From NCBI GenBank assembly GCA_001899715.1, contig MKWI01000002.1, positions 62,001 to 126,000 on the forward strand: a DNA stretch of 64,000 bases. Direction: 5' to 3'. The notes below the pieces were generated by a model, which was not told the origin of the DNA, did not search any database, and saw only the letters and a list, made by a program, of their open reading frames with translations. How positions within the stretch are numbered: position 1 is the stretch's first letter; each line of letters begins with the position of its first letter. This DNA comes from Sphingobium sp. 66-54. GTDB taxonomy: Bacteria > Pseudomonadota > Alphaproteobacteria > Sphingomonadales > Sphingomonadaceae. Positions 1 to 9,739 of the stretch are shown here, in pieces. A program made the translations under genes and the position numbers.

Positions 1-2
1 CG

Positions 3-500
3 GGCGGGACGCAGACGGCGCGGGTGCCGGTGCAGGTCTATGGCCGGCTGCGCGAGGGCGGCAAGCCGTTCAATCTCTACGGCATGATGACGCTGGCGCG
101 GAACCCGGCCGGGCAGCAGGGCGAAGCGGGGCAGGCCCCGTGGCTGATAGCCTCCTCCGAGCTGAAGCCGCTCGGCACGGTGCGCATCGCGCACGAGGGC
201 GAGGACAGCAGCGCCGCGCGCATCCCCGCCGCCTTCCAGGGCAATTGGTCGGGGGCGCGTGCAACCTGCGGCAAGCCGGGCGACGACAGCCGCCTCGCCG
301 TGCAGGGTGATAGTCTGATCTTCTATGAGAGCGTCGGCCAGGTCACGGCCGTGCAGCGGCTGGACGACAATCGGGTGCGGATCAGCGCCGACTATAATGG
401 CGAGGGCGACCGCTGGACCGACAGCGCCACGCTGGCGCTCGGCGATGGCGGCAATGCGCTGACCATCGGCCAGACCAGGCGGGTGCGGTGCCCGGCTTAG
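3..500 (+). CDS. C-terminal part of an unrecognised protein
   Basis: The reading frame is open to the left edge, so the true start lies outside the window; the first in-frame GTG is at 24. The visible 166 residues end at a TAG. The second half begins with an F-Q-G-N-W-S-G stretch, followed by alternating polar and hydrophobic segments and two cysteines (in A-T-C-G-K and near the end in V-R-C-P-A). This looks like a small secreted or periplasmic beta-rich domain with a disulfide. I do not recognise a named family and assign no function. Confidence 0.6.
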   Translation, partial: GGTQTARVPVQVYGRLREGGKPFNLYGMMTLARNPAGQQGEAGQAPWLIASSELKPLGTVRIAHEGEDSSAARIPAAFQGNWSGARATCGKPGDDSRLAVQGDSLIFYESVGQVTAVQRLDDNRVRISADYNGEGDRWTDSATLALGDGGNALTIGQTRRVRCPA

Positions 501-758
501 GGCGAATTGCGGCTAAACCGGGCTTCTCGTCCCGAGCGCACGGCGAGGAATGACCGCTCCGTTCACAAGCCAGTGGAGGGCTTCCGCACGAGATGCAAAC
601 AACGCCTCCGCGCAGGCAGAAGCACGGCTCTAACCGCACTCCCTTACCGCTGGGCTCCTGCCTGCGCAGGAGCACGGCATGGTTCAACCGGAAGCGGCGC
701 GCCATGGTCCACAGCACGGCAACATCCGTTCGTGATGCCGTGAGCGCGAATATCGCGC
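501..758. other. Gap without a gene, holding a palindromic repeat
   Basis: No convincing coding frame. The stretch lies between a plus-strand gene end and a minus-strand gene end, so it is a convergent terminator region. It contains one copy of a dispersed palindrome (separate entry) and a degraded partner near 610-625. Nothing else is seen. Confidence 0.6.
652..685 (+). repeat. REP-like palindrome, family A
   Basis: The core GCTCCTGC-CTGC-GCAGGAGC is a near-perfect palindrome. The same core with the same flanks (GGG before, ACG-CATGGTTC after) recurs at 2683-2720, and the core recurs as an inverted pair at 14236-14312. A degraded partner in opposite orientation lies about 30 bp to the left. 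All copies sit between genes, as REP elements do. Confidence 0.7.
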
Positions 759-1001
759 CTATCTGCCGCCGTTCATCAGCAGGAGCAGCGCCACAATGAG
801 CACCGCCAGCGCCTGCATCATGATGCGGCCCATCATCATCTTGTTCTGCTTGAGGCTGGACTGGCTGGGACCGGTCGTGGAGCCGCCGCTCTTCAGGTCC
901 TCCTCGGTCGCCTTGAGGAAGGCGATGATGCCGCGGACCAGATAGACCACCGCCCCGATCGCCGCGGCGACGCACAGCAGGGCGAGAATGACATTGCCCA
1001 T
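759..1001 (-). CDS. HIG1-domain twin-transmembrane protein
   Basis: The 80-residue protein has two membrane segments: residues 3-28 (V-I-L-A-L-L-C-V start) and 60-76 (A-L-A-V-L-I-V-A-L-L-L-L). They are joined by a polar stretch ending in Q-N-K-M-M-M-G-R-I. This layout matches the HIG1 (hypoxia-induced protein) family, small inner-membrane proteins common in alphaproteobacteria and related to mitochondrial respirasome factors. The bacterial role is not settled. The start is supported by AGGAG about 8 bases before the ATG. It stands alone, tail-to-tail with the preceding gene. Confidence 0.8.
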   Translation of the reverse strand: MGNVILALLCVAAAIGAVVYLVRGIIAFLKATEEDLKSGGSTTGPSQSSLKQNKMMMGRIMMQALAVLIVALLLLMNGGR

Positions 1002-1046
1002 GGAACACTCCTTTGGCAGCGATGCGGGCCTGGCCGTCCTGTAGGC

Positions 1047-1931
1047 TCACCCAAGCGAGATGCCAACCGGAAAGCGGTTTTCACGCAGGTCGGCGGCGAG
1101 CCGTGCGCCATCCACGCCTTGCGCCCGCAACTCGGCGAGGCTGAGCCCGGCGGAGCGCTTGGCGAGCCGCTTGCCGGCGGCGTCCACCACCAGCGCGTGA
1201 TGCCGATAGAGCGGGGTTGGCAGCCCGAGCAGCGCCTGCAAGGTGCGGTGCGCATGGGTGGACGCGAACACGTCCTGCCCGCGCACGACATGGGTGATGC
1301 CCTGCGCGGCGTCGTCCACCACCACGGCGAGGTGATAGCTCGCCGGCCGGTCGCGACCTTTGACGATGAGGTCGCCCAGCGCCAGCGGATCGACCGGAAC
1401 GGCACCCACCGCGTCGTCCGTCCATATGAGCGGGCCGGTGCGGGCGAGCGCCGCGCCCATGTCCAGCCGCCAGCTATGCGGCTCGCCCCGCGCGATCCGG
1501 GCGGCGCGTTCGTCCGCCGGCAGCGCGCGGCAGGTGCCGGGATAGAGCGGGCCATCGGCGCCGTGCGGGGCGTGCAGGCTGGCGGCCAGCTCGCGGGCAA
1601 TGTCGCCGCGCGTGCAAAAGCAGGGATAGACGACGCCCAGCGCTTTCAGCCGCGCCAGTGCGGCGTCATAGGCCGTCAACCGCGTCGACTGGATCAGCAA
1701 CCCGTCCCAGCCGATGCCGAGCCAGCGCAGGTCATCGTAAATGCCCTCGGTGAACGCCGGCCGGCAGCGGGTGATGTCGGTATCCTCGATCCGCAGCAGG
1801 AAGGCGCCGCCGCTTTTCCGCGCCAGATCATGGGCGAGCAGGGCGGAGTAACCATGGCCGATATGCAGCCGCCCGGTCGGGCTGGGCGCAAAGCGCGTCA
1901 CCAGATGCTGTGGAGCCTCCATCTCACTCAT
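1047..1931 (-). CDS. gluQ: Glutamyl-Q tRNA(Asp) synthetase
   Basis: This is a shortened glutamyl-tRNA synthetase that lacks the anticodon-binding half and glutamylates queuosine in tRNA(Asp). Residues 13-26 carry R-F-A-P-S-P-T-G and the HIGH motif (H-I-G-H at 23-26). The zinc-site cysteines appear as C-F-C followed later by Y-P-G-T-C. A KMSKS-like G-K-R-L-A-K-R lies near the C-terminus. The length of 294 residues fits the family; full GluRS is about 470. Two nearby ATGs (residues 1 and 4) are possible starts. The gene diverges from the HNH nuclease. Confidence 0.92.
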   Translation of the reverse strand: MSEMEAPQHLVTRFAPSPTGRLHIGHGYSALLAHDLARKSGGAFLLRIEDTDITRCRPAFTEGIYDDLRWLGIGWDGLLIQSTRLTAYDAALARLKALGVVYPCFCTRGDIARELAASLHAPHGADGPLYPGTCRALPADERAARIARGEPHSWRLDMGAALARTGPLIWTDDAVGAVPVDPLALGDLIVKGRDRPASYHLAVVVDDAAQGITHVVRGQDVFASTHAHRTLQALLGLPTPLYRHHALVVDAAGKRLAKRSAGLSLAELRAQGVDGARLAADLRENRFPVGISLG

Positions 1932-2028
1932 ACTAGCTCTTGACGCGATCCCATCATTGCTGTGTCATGACCGCGTCACGGTTCTCTCCGATGGATCGCG
2001 GCGGAACCGATGGGGGCCGAACCACGCC

Positions 2029-2595
2029 ATGTATCATCCCGATCGTATTCGTCACCCGGATAACTGCCCCGCGCTGGTGCTCAACGCGGATTATACCCCG
2101 CTTTCCTATTATCCGCTGAGCCTCTGGCCCTGGCAGACCGCGATCAAGGCCGTGTTCCTGGAGCGGGTCGATATCGTGGAATGTTATGAGCGGGAGGTCC
2201 ACTCGCCCAGCTTCCACATGCGCATCCCCTCGGTGATCGCGCTCAAGCAATATGTGCGGCCGAGCGAGCACCCCGCCTTCACCCGGTTCAACCTGTTCCT
2301 GCGCGACAAATTCTCGTGCCTCTATTGCGGGACGACCAAGGACCTCACCTTCGACCATGTCGTGCCGCGCCGCGCGGGCGGGCGCACGACCTGGGAGAAT
2401 GTCGCCACCGCCTGCGCGCCCTGCAACCTGCGCAAGGGCGGCCGCACCCCGCGCGAGGCGAACATGGCCCTGCGCGAGCAGCCGATCCGCCCGACGACAT
2501 GGCAGCTCCAGGATCGCGGCCGCGCCTTCCCGCCCAATTACCTGCACGAGAGCTGGCACGACTGGCTTTATTGGGATGTCGAACTGCTCGCCTGA
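2029..2595 (+). CDS. HNH endonuclease domain protein
   Basis: The product has 188 residues from the ATG at 2029; an earlier in-frame ATG at 1957 would add 24 unconvincing residues. The HNH fold is clear: C97-x2-C100, the D109-H110 pair, and C129-x2-C132-N, which give the zinc ribbon and the catalytic core. This single-domain family is widespread and strongly conserved as a chromosomal gene in alphaproteobacteria, usually with no mobile-element neighbours, so a housekeeping DNA-processing role is likelier than restriction. The exact substrate is unknown. Confidence 0.85.
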   Translation: MYHPDRIRHPDNCPALVLNADYTPLSYYPLSLWPWQTAIKAVFLERVDIVECYEREVHSPSFHMRIPSVIALKQYVRPSEHPAFTRFNLFLRDKFSCLYCGTTKDLTFDHVVPRRAGGRTTWENVATACAPCNLRKGGRTPREANMALREQPIRPTTWQLQDRGRAFPPNYLHESWHDWLYWDVELLA

Positions 2596-2633
2596 GGCGG
2601 TTTCTCCCAGTCCTCGTCTTTTTCCCGGTCTCG

Positions 2634-2710
2634 GTGCTTCCGCGAAGGCAGGAGCCCAAGGCAGCAAGGAAGCCCTCATGCACCCTGGGCTCCTGCCTTC
2701 GCAGGAGCAC
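2634..2710. repeat. REP-like inverted pair, family A
   Basis: Two arms (2634-2662 and 2683-2710) face each other and are largely reverse complements. Each contains the CTCCTGCCT-CGC palindromic core also seen at 652-685. Together they could fold into a long hairpin between the convergent HNH and flavoenzyme genes, possibly ending or protecting both transcripts. Confidence 0.7.
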
Positions 2711-2739
2711 GCCATGGTTCATCAGCCGGCAGACCCGCG

Positions 2740-4323
2740 CTAAGCCCGATAGGCCGCCGGCCAGATGCCCTGCTTGCCCGGCGAGAGGATGCCGTTGGGG
2801 TCGAGCACATCCTTGATCCGCTCGTTGAACCGCCGCTGGGCATGGTCGTTGAAGGCATATTGCTCGGCGACAAGATCCATGAAGTCGAGGTGCGAGCGAT
2901 ATTCGCCATAGCCCATCTGCGCGGCGGAGCGGACCATCGCGCGGCAGGCGGCGTAGGCATTGTTCGCCTGCCCCTCATCCTCGGTATCGAACACGACGAG
3001 GCCGACATGGATCATGCTGCGCTTCGAGACGATGATGACGCCGCTATAATCGAGTCCCGCCCCGTTCAGTTCGGTGCGGACGAGGTCGCGCAGCGCCGCG
3101 CCGTCCCGCCCGGTGATCGGCGCCGCGCAGGAGAAGCCGATGTGGCCGCCCTTTTCGCCACCGTACCAGCGCGTCATCCGGTCGAGCGCCATGCTGGGGA
3201 TGCCGGCCTGCACCCGCTCGTGCGGATTCTCCAGCTCCGGCATGGCGTGCCCATCATATTTGGAGAAGCTGACCTGCGCGCCCGGGATCGTCCCGAACGC
3301 ATCCTGCACGATCTCGCGCTGCCGCTCGACGATTGTCTCGTCGCCATAGAGGGCGAACCGCATGACCCAGCGCCCAAAGCCGGGCTGGCGGGCGATGTCG
3401 TCGATCACCGCCTCCGGCATCGGCCCGGCGCCGGTGTACCATTGCTCGCGGCCGGCGAAGGCGGACATGGCGCATACCGCGTTGATAATCATCGGCTGGT
3501 TGGGGATGGTGCCGTCCATCATCAGCGGCCGCAGCACCTCCAGCAGCAGCTCCAGGTCGCTGTCCTTCCGCAGCGTGAGCCAGCCGGGCATGTAGCAATC
3601 CGGCGGCTGCATCAGCCACATGCCCATCTTGGTGACGATGCCGTAGTTGGACTGCATGAACAGCCCATCCGCGCTCGGCCCGCAGTTGCGCTTGTGGACC
3701 AGCGTGGCGCGGGCATTGTCCATTGCGCCCATGCCGGTGCGCAATATCTCGCCATTGGCCAGCACCACCTCCATGCCGCATTGCTGGCCGACATGGTCGC
3801 CGATGGGCGTATAGCCGACGCCATGGTCGAGCGTGTTGCCGACGACGCTGCCCCAGCCGAGATCGGGCACGGACATCCACAGCTTCGAGCCCGTCGCGCG
3901 CAGATGATCGTAGAGGTCGAAGAAGCGCACGCCCGGCTCGACCAGCACGGCGGCGTTCACCTCATCCACCTCCAGCACGCGGTTCATGCGGCGCATCGAG
4001 AGGACGAGCGAACCGGAGACGCGCGGCGCCGCGCCGCCATAGCCGTTGTTACGCCCCTGCGAGCTGGTCCACACCGGCACCTTGCACTCGTTGGCGACGC
4101 GCAGGATCGCCTGCACCTCCTCGACCGAAGACGGCATCAGCACCGCGCCCGGCTCGAAATCGCGCCAGCTCGGGTGCTGGAAGGGATCGCGAAACTCGGC
4201 GACCTCGGCATCGGCTGTCAACAACCCTTCCGGACCGAGCACGCTGCGCAGCCGCTCGATAGCAGGGCCGAGATCGAATGTGGGCTGCCGCAGGGGGCGC
4301 GCGTCCTGATCGCTCATGGGCAT
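2740..4323 (-). CDS. VAO/4-cresol dehydrogenase-type FAD oxidase
   Basis: This flavoprotein of the vanillyl-alcohol oxidase family oxidises para-substituted phenols. The N-terminal PCMH-type FAD domain has the S-S-Q-G-R-N-N-G-Y-G-G loop (residues 88-97), V-E-P-G-V (128-132) and G-N-T-L-D-H-G-V-G-Y-T-P (162-173). These are close to the matching segments of 4-cresol dehydrogenase and vanillyl-alcohol or eugenol oxidase. H394, in G-G-H-I-G-F-S, aligns with the histidine that carries FAD covalently in vanillyl-alcohol oxidase, whereas 4-cresol dehydrogenase uses tyrosine. The protein ends with the family signature S-P-G-K-Q-G-I-W-P. An oxidase of the eugenol/vanillyl alcohol type is therefore favoured, but the substrate is not fixed. 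The AraC gene immediately upstream on the same strand is its likely regulator. Confidence 0.85.
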   Translation of the reverse strand: MPMSDQDARPLRQPTFDLGPAIERLRSVLGPEGLLTADAEVAEFRDPFQHPSWRDFEPGAVLMPSSVEEVQAILRVANECKVPVWTSSQGRNNGYGGAAPRVSGSLVLSMRRMNRVLEVDEVNAAVLVEPGVRFFDLYDHLRATGSKLWMSVPDLGWGSVVGNTLDHGVGYTPIGDHVGQQCGMEVVLANGEILRTGMGAMDNARATLVHKRNCGPSADGLFMQSNYGIVTKMGMWLMQPPDCYMPGWLTLRKDSDLELLLEVLRPLMMDGTIPNQPMIINAVCAMSAFAGREQWYTGAGPMPEAVIDDIARQPGFGRWVMRFALYGDETIVERQREIVQDAFGTIPGAQVSFSKYDGHAMPELENPHERVQAGIPSMALDRMTRWYGGEKGGHIGFSCAAPITGRDGAALRDLVRTELNGAGLDYSGVIIVSKRSMIHVGLVVFDTEDEGQANNAYAACRAMVRSAAQMGYGEYRSHLDFMDLVAEQYAFNDHAQRRFNERIKDVLDPNGILSPGKQGIWPAAYRA

Positions 4324-4398
4324 CTCTCCGTCCGTGGAGGGCGGAGCATAGAGCGATATGGCCCGGCCGCGTTTGGCCGAGCGTGCAACAGCATTGGG

Positions 4399-5361
4399 CT
4401 AGGCGTGCAGAGCGGCGCGCACGGCGGTGGGTGTCGTGCCGAAGCGGGCGCGGAACCGCCGGGCGAAATGGCCCTGATCTACGAAGCCGCAGCGCCACGC
4501 GATCTCGCCGACCGGCAGGCCAACGCTCCGGCGGTCCGCCAGCAGGGCGTGGGCGCGGTCCAGCCGCTCGGCCATGACCAGCGTGCCGAAGCTGGCGCCG
4601 ATGCGCGCGCAGAGCAGGTGCAGATAGCGGCGCGACACGCCCAGCTCGCGCGCGGCGCCCGCCACATCGAAGGCGGGATCATGCGCGCGGTCGGCGATGA
4701 GCTGGCGCAGGCGCTGCACGATGGGCCTGCCGCGACCGGGCGGGCGGGTCTCCGGCGTGCAGGCGAGCACCAGCAGGCTGGCGACCTGCTCCGCCAGCGC
4801 GCCGGCAGGCAGCACGAGCCGGTCCGCCATGTCGACCTCCAGCATGGCGAGCGTCGCGGAGAGCGCCCGCCCCCAGCCCCGCCCGCCGTCGATCCGCCGC
4901 CCGGCCAGCGCGGCGGGGTCCGGCGTCCAGCGGGCCAGCCAGTCATGGTCCAGCGCAAGCGTCATCGAGCAGCTTTCGCTCGCCTCGAAGCGATAGGGCA
5001 TCGCGCGGTCGAGCAGCACGCAGTCGCCCGGCCGCAGCACATCCTCATGCCCGTTCTGCGCATAATGGAAGGTGCCCGCGCGGATCGCGACCACGTCCAG
5101 CTTGGCGCCGTCGCCCATCCGCGCGATGCAGCGCGGCGTGCGGCGGACGGTCTGCGGCCCGGCGATCAGCTTGCTCATCAGCGCCGGCCCCAGCGGCCCC
5201 TGCTCCATCCGCGCATGGAAGCCATCCGCCGACGAGTCGATATCGAGCGCGAACAGCGAGCGGTCGATCATGGCCTGCCACTGGCGCAGCGCCGGTGTGC
5301 CGCGCGTTTCGGCCGTCGACCAGACAACAGTCGACTTGGCGGTCGGCGTGGCGGTCTGCAT
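4399..5361 (-). CDS. AraC-family transcription regulator
   Basis: The protein has 320 residues. The N-terminal two thirds is a cupin-like sensing domain of the AraC-binding type, with a beta-rich G-D-C-V-L-L-D segment around residue 130. The last 100 residues carry two helix-turn-helix units. The first includes [15 protein letters not shown] and the second [17 protein letters not shown], the classic AraC signature. It lies 75 bp upstream of the VAO-type oxidase on the same strand, so control of that gene by a phenolic inducer is a reasonable inference. Members with this N-terminal domain often regulate aromatic degradation. Confidence 0.88.
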   Translation of the reverse strand: MQTATPTAKSTVVWSTAETRGTPALRQWQAMIDRSLFALDIDSSADGFHARMEQGPLGPALMSKLIAGPQTVRRTPRCIARMGDGAKLDVVAIRAGTFHYAQNGHEDVLRPGDCVLLDRAMPYRFEASESCSMTLALDHDWLARWTPDPAALAGRRIDGGRGWGRALSATLAMLEVDMADRLVLPAGALAEQVASLLVLACTPETRPPGRGRPIVQRLRQLIADRAHDPAFDVAGAARELGVSRRYLHLLCARIGASFGTLVMAERLDRAHALLADRRSVGLPVGEIAWRCGFVDQGHFARRFRARFGTTPTAVRAALHA

Positions 5362-5522
5362 GGCGCCTCTCCCTCAACGCGGCCTGCCCTGCCGCTATCA
5401 GGGAGCATGGCCGCCTCTTGAACCGCGAGCATATCGCGCGGCCGCCCGCTTGGCTACGGCCCGCCGCGCCGCCCGCGCGCACGCCTCTTGCGCGGCTCGC
5501 ATCACCCGTTAATAACCCGCCG

Positions 5523-6806
5523 ATGGACCGCATCCTCATTCGCGGCGGCAAGCCGCTCTCCGGTAAACTCCCCGTCTCCGGCGCCAAGAACGCAGCGCTC
5601 ACCCTGCTGCCCTGCACGCTGCTCACCGAGGAGCCGGTGACGCTGCGCAACCTGCCGCGCCTTGCGGACGTGGACAGCTTTGGCCACCTGCTCAACCAGC
5701 TCGGCGTCTCGACCATGATCGAGGGCTCGCGGCAGGAGGATTTCGGCCGGGTGATGACGCTGCGCGCCAGCCGCGTCACCTCCACCACCGCGCCCTATGA
5801 CATCGTCCGCAAGATGCGCGCCTCCATCGTCGTGCTCGGGCCGTTGCTGGCACGCGCGGGCGAGGCGACCGTCTCGCTGCCCGGCGGCTGCGCCATCGGC
5901 AACCGGCCGATCGACTTCCACCTGAAGGCATTCGAGACACTCGGCGCCCGGATCGAGATGGCCAACGGCTACGTCCGCGCGCTGGCGCCGGACGGCGGCC
6001 TCAAGGGCGCGCTGATCGCCTTCCCCTTCCCCTCCGTGGGCGCCACCGAGAACGCACTGATGGCCGCCTCGCTGGCGCGCGGCGAAACGATCATCGAAAA
6101 TGCCGCGCGCGAGCCGGAGATCGTCGACCTGTGCAACCTGCTGGTCGAGATGGGCAGCGAGATCGAGGGCATCGGCAGCGACCGGCTGGTCATCCAGGGC
6201 AAGGACCGGCTCTACGGCGCCACCTACAAGGTGATGGCCGACCGCATCGAGGCAGGCAGCTACGCCTGCGCCGCCGCGATCACCGGCGGCGAACTGGAGC
6301 TGGTGGGCGCCGACGCGGAGGACATGCACGCTACGCTCACCGGGCTGCGCGAGGCGGGCGTCCACATCGAGACGAGCAAGAAGGGCATCAAGGTCGCCGC
6401 CAACGGCAAGCTGCGCCCGCTCACCCTCTCCACCGCGCCGCACCCCGGCTTCCCCACGGACATGCAGGCGCAGTTCATGGCGATGCTGGCGCTGGCAGAC
6501 GGCGCGAGCGTGCTCACCGAGACGATCTTCGAGAATCGCTACATGCACGTACCCGAACTGGCCCGCATGGGCGCGGACATCACCGTCAATGGCCGTACGG
6601 CGGTGGTGCGCGGCGTCGCGGGTCTGACCGGCGCGCCGGTGATGGCGACGGACCTGCGCGCCTCGATGAGCCTCATCCTCGCCGGCCTCGCCGCCTCGGG
6701 CGAGACCATCGTCAACCGCGTCTACCACCTCGATCGCGGCTACGAGCGGCTGGAGGAGAAACTCTCCGCCGTGGGCGCGGATATCGAGCGCGATAGCGAC
6801 GGGTAG
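5523..6806 (+). CDS. murA: UDP-GlcNAc 1-carboxyvinyltransferase
   Basis: This enzyme catalyses the first committed step of peptidoglycan synthesis, moving enolpyruvate from PEP to UDP-GlcNAc in the cytoplasm. It has 427 residues from the ATG at 5523; an upstream in-frame extension to 5295 is not family-like. Residues 18-24 (V-S-G-A-K-N-A) include the substrate-binding lysine. Residues 119-130 ([12 protein letters not shown]) include the catalytic cysteine, C123, which is the fosfomycin target. It is transcribed alone, away from the dcw cluster, as is usual in this group. Confidence 0.95.
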   Translation: MDRILIRGGKPLSGKLPVSGAKNAALTLLPCTLLTEEPVTLRNLPRLADVDSFGHLLNQLGVSTMIEGSRQEDFGRVMTLRASRVTSTTAPYDIVRKMRASIVVLGPLLARAGEATVSLPGGCAIGNRPIDFHLKAFETLGARIEMANGYVRALAPDGGLKGALIAFPFPSVGATENALMAASLARGETIIENAAREPEIVDLCNLLVEMGSEIEGIGSDRLVIQGKDRLYGATYKVMADRIEAGSYACAAAITGGELELVGADAEDMHATLTGLREAGVHIETSKKGIKVAANGKLRPLTLSTAPHPGFPTDMQAQFMAMLALADGASVLTETIFENRYMHVPELARMGADITVNGRTAVVRGVAGLTGAPVMATDLRASMSLILAGLAASGETIVNRVYHLDRGYERLEEKLSAVGADIERDSDG

Positions 6807-6873
6807 AGGGGGGAGCGGCGGTTGCATCCATAGCGGACTGCGAGCGCCCAATAAGATATCACACCCCAACCCT

Positions 6874-6991
6874 CGTCACCCCGGGCTTGACCCGGGGTCC
6901 CGCTTTCTCATCGAGCGCAACAGTCTGGTGGGATTATATCTGGCGCGTGTGACCGGAGAAGCGGGCCCCCGGGTCAAGCCCGGGGATGACG
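6874..6991. repeat. Inverted repeat pair, family B
   Basis: The left arm (6874-6909) and right arm (6956-6991) are nearly perfect reverse complements. Each has the core CCCGGGCTTGACCCGGGG, followed by a C-G-C-T-T-T-C-T-C-like tail. The same paired element lies at 8414-8569. It occupies much of the 305-bp gap between murA and the next gene; the rest of that gap shows no gene. Confidence 0.75.
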
Positions 6992-7111
6992 GAAATAGGG
7001 ATGATCGCTTTCTCCCAAAAACGGACCTGAAACCTCCAACCCCCATCTCACGTGCTTTGCCACCGAACAGGTCTATGATGCATTATCACGCCATCCGCCA
7101 CGGAGCGCATC

Positions 7112-8389
7112 ATGACCGTCACCTCATCGCGCAAGACCCATATCGGCGCCCACGCGCTGCATCCTGAAACGCAAATGCTCAACTACGGCTACGACCCTGC
7201 CCTCTCGGAAGGCGCGGTCAAGCCGCCGGTGTTCCTCACCTCCACCTTCGTGTTCACATCCGCCGAGGAGGGGCGCGATTTCTTCGATTATGTCTCGGGC
7301 CGCAAGGTCGCGCCCGCCGGGCAGGAATCGGGCCTCGTCTATTCGCGCTTCAATCATCCCAACAGCGAGATCGTCGAGGATCGCCTCTCGGTCTATGAGG
7401 GCGCGGAGGCGTGCGTGCTGTTCGGCTCCGGTATGGCGGCGATCACCACCAGCCTGCTCGCTTATCTGCGCCCCGGCGAAGGGGTGCTGCACTCGCAGCC
7501 GCTCTATGGCGGCACCGAGACGCTACTCGGCAACACGCTCTCCGGCTTCGGCATCGCCTCGGCCGGCTTCACCAATGGCGTCGACCGGGCCAGCATGGAG
7601 GCGGCCGCACGGGCACTGAGGCGCGTCCGCGTCATCCTGATCGAGACGCCGGCTAACCCCACCAACGGCATCGTCGATATCGCGCTGGTGCGGCAGGTGG
7701 CCGAGGCGATCGGCGCAGCGCAGGGCGGCGAGCGCCCGCTCATCCTGTGCGACAACACGCTGCTCGGCCCGGTGTTCCAGAAGCCGCTGGAGCATGGCGC
7801 GGACATCGTGCTCTATTCGCTCACCAAATATGTCGGCGGCCATTCGGACCTGATCGCCGGCGCCGCGCTCGGCTCGCGCGAACTGATGCGCCCGGTGCGC
7901 GCGCTGCGCAGCGCCATCGGCACCCAGCTCGATCCCAATAGCTGCTGGATGCTCGGCCGCAGCCTGGAGACGCTCGGCCTGCGCATGGAGCGCGCCAACG
8001 CCAACGCCGCCGCCATCGCCACCTTCCTGCGCGATCATCCCAAGGTGGCGGCTGTGAACTACCTGCCGTTCAGCGAGCCGGACAGCCCGATCTGCCGCAC
8101 CTATCACGCGCAATGCACCGGCGCGGGATCGACCTTCTCGTTCGATATCGAGGGCGGCGAACCGGCCGCGTTCCGCTTTCTCAACGCGCTGAGCATCTTC
8201 AAGCTGGCGGTGAGCCTCGGCGGCACGGAGTCGCTCGCCAGCCACCCGGCGACCACCACCCATTCCGGCGTCGCGGCCGATGTCCGTGCGCGGATCGGCG
8301 TGCTCGGCTCGACCATCCGGCTCTCGGTGGGCATCGAGCATGTGGACGACCTGATCGCCGATCTGGAACAGGCGCTGGCGGCGGCTTGA
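7112..8389 (+). CDS. Cys/Met-metabolism PLP enzyme (gamma-synthase family)
   Basis: The enzyme has 425 residues and is of the cystathionine gamma-synthase/methionine gamma-lyase fold. Y78-S-R-F-N-H-P binds the cofactor phosphate of the partner subunit. L-C-D-N-T (D214) contacts the pyridine nitrogen. [11 protein letters not shown] carries the PLP lysine, K239. E-T-P-A-N-P-T and [12 protein letters not shown] near the C-terminus are also family marks. The family contains synthases and lyases that cannot be separated by eye, so the exact sulfur substrate is open. Alone on its strand, flanked on both sides by family B repeats. Confidence 0.85.
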   Translation: MTVTSSRKTHIGAHALHPETQMLNYGYDPALSEGAVKPPVFLTSTFVFTSAEEGRDFFDYVSGRKVAPAGQESGLVYSRFNHPNSEIVEDRLSVYEGAEACVLFGSGMAAITTSLLAYLRPGEGVLHSQPLYGGTETLLGNTLSGFGIASAGFTNGVDRASMEAAARALRRVRVILIETPANPTNGIVDIALVRQVAEAIGAAQGGERPLILCDNTLLGPVFQKPLEHGADIVLYSLTKYVGGHSDLIAGAALGSRELMRPVRALRSAIGTQLDPNSCWMLGRSLETLGLRMERANANAAAIATFLRDHPKVAAVNYLPFSEPDSPICRTYHAQCTGAGSTFSFDIEGGEPAAFRFLNALSIFKLAVSLGGTESLASHPATTTHSGVAADVRARIGVLGSTIRLSVGIEHVDDLIADLEQALAAA

Positions 8390-8413
8390 GAAACCGGGCG
8401 GAACGCCTTGTTG

Positions 8414-8569
8414 CGTCGCCCCGGGCTTGACCCGGGGGCCCGCTGTCTCATCCATGCGGCCCGGACGATACAACGGGTTATCCATGGCCGATCAGTGTCG
8501 CAACGCCCTGTCCAACCGGTCGGCTTGAGAAGTCAGGAAGCGGGACCCCGGGTCGAGCCCGGGGTGACG
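8414..8569. repeat. Inverted repeat pair, family B
   Basis: The left arm begins at 8414 and the right arm ends at 8569. Both carry the CCCGGGCTTGACCCGGGG-type core in opposite orientations, about 80 bp apart, like the copy at 6874-6991. The pair sits between convergent genes and may act as a transcription end. Confidence 0.75.
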
Positions 8570-8600
8570 ATGGTGGGGGCTAGTGGCTTTCCATCTCCCC

Positions 8601-9689
8601 TCAGACCTGAACTTCACCGATTCCAGCGATCCCCTTCTCTTTTGCCTCCGCCCCCGCCTCCTCCGCCAGCCGCTGCGCGACCATCCGCCGCGCGAGGATG
8701 GCGCCGGCGTCGCGCGGCAGGATCAGCGGGTCGAGATCGAACAGATCGGCATCGCCCATCTGCTCCTGCACATCGGCCATGATCGGCCCATCCTCGCGCT
8801 CGAAAATGCCCTTGAAAAAGGCGATCAGCCGCGCGTCCACCTCCGGCCCGCCATCGCGCTGGAAGATGCGGGCAAGGCCGGAGAAATAATGGCTGCGGGT
8901 CGCGGTCTCCGGCGTGATGCAGTGGGACTGGACCATATAGGGCCGGTTGGTGACGGCGGGCGCCCCAACCGGCACCGCGCCCATGGTGAACGTCATGTTG
9001 GCGGGCGCCACCCATTCGGTGTCGTTCCACTGGTCGAACGGCTGGCCGGCGGGCACGCCGTTGTCGAACACCGGCGGCCTGGTGATGTTGGGCACGAAGG
9101 TGCGGCTGTGCACCCGGCCTTCCTCCACCCGCGCATGATAGGTCTCGCCCGGCGTAGCACCGGCATCGGGCTTCCAGCCGCCGATGGTGCTGGTGTGCAG
9201 CCAGAACAGGTGAGTCAGCTCCATCAGATTGTCGTTGCCGAGCTGCCAGTTGCCGTCGAACGCCACATGCCAGACGAGGGGGCGCAGGCTCTCGTCATCG
9301 AGGTGGCTGTGATCGGGGATGAGCGCCGGGTCGGCGCGCTCCGGGTCGCCCATCCAGATCCAGATCAGCCGGTGCCGCTCGACCACGGGGAAGCTCCGCA
9401 CCCGCGCGCGGGCAGGCGGTGTTTTCTGATAGGGGCTGCGCGTGCACAGGCCGTCCGGCCCGAAGCGCAGGCCATGGTAGAGGCACTCCACCTCGTCGCC
9501 GATCCGCCGGCCTTTCGAGAGATAGGCGAAGCGGTGCGGGCAGCGGTCCAGCATCGCCACTGGCTCGCCATGGCCGGTGCGGTAGAGCAGCACCGGCTGG
9601 TCGAGCAGGCGGCGGGCGAACAGCGCCTCTTCACCCACTTCATCGTCGCAGGCCGCAACATACCAGGTGTTCAGAATGAAGGGCGACAT
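8601..9689 (-). CDS. Rieske aromatic oxygenase, VanA-like
   Basis: This is an oxygenase alpha subunit resembling vanillate O-demethylase. The chosen start gives M-S-P-F-I-L-N-T-W-Y-V-A; an upstream ATG at 9761 would overlap the divergent regulator. The Rieske cluster ligands are C50-x-H52 and C69-x2-H72. The mononuclear iron ligands are H160 and H165 in N-L-M-E-L-T-H-L-F-W-L-H. The position normally held by the bridging aspartate reads glutamate (E157). The length of 362 residues fits single-component-type alpha subunits. No reductase gene is adjacent. Likely substrate: a methoxylated or otherwise substituted benzoate (inference). Confidence 0.85.
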   Translation of the reverse strand: MSPFILNTWYVAACDDEVGEEALFARRLLDQPVLLYRTGHGEPVAMLDRCPHRFAYLSKGRRIGDEVECLYHGLRFGPDGLCTRSPYQKTPPARARVRSFPVVERHRLIWIWMGDPERADPALIPDHSHLDDESLRPLVWHVAFDGNWQLGNDNLMELTHLFWLHTSTIGGWKPDAGATPGETYHARVEEGRVHSRTFVPNITRPPVFDNGVPAGQPFDQWNDTEWVAPANMTFTMGAVPVGAPAVTNRPYMVQSHCITPETATRSHYFSGLARIFQRDGGPEVDARLIAFFKGIFEREDGPIMADVQEQMGDADLFDLDPLILPRDAGAILARRMVAQRLAEEAGAEAKEKGIAGIGEVQV

Positions 9690-9739
9690 GGCCGGGTTCC
9701 TCTCTTGGCAAGGCGCCGGCGCTGGGGCAGGACGGCGCC

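Noticed and set aside
2842..5421. An 859-codon plus-strand frame
   Set aside because: It is antisense to the flavoenzyme and AraC genes, His/Arg/Ala-rich with no family motif, as expected for the shadow of GC-rich genes.
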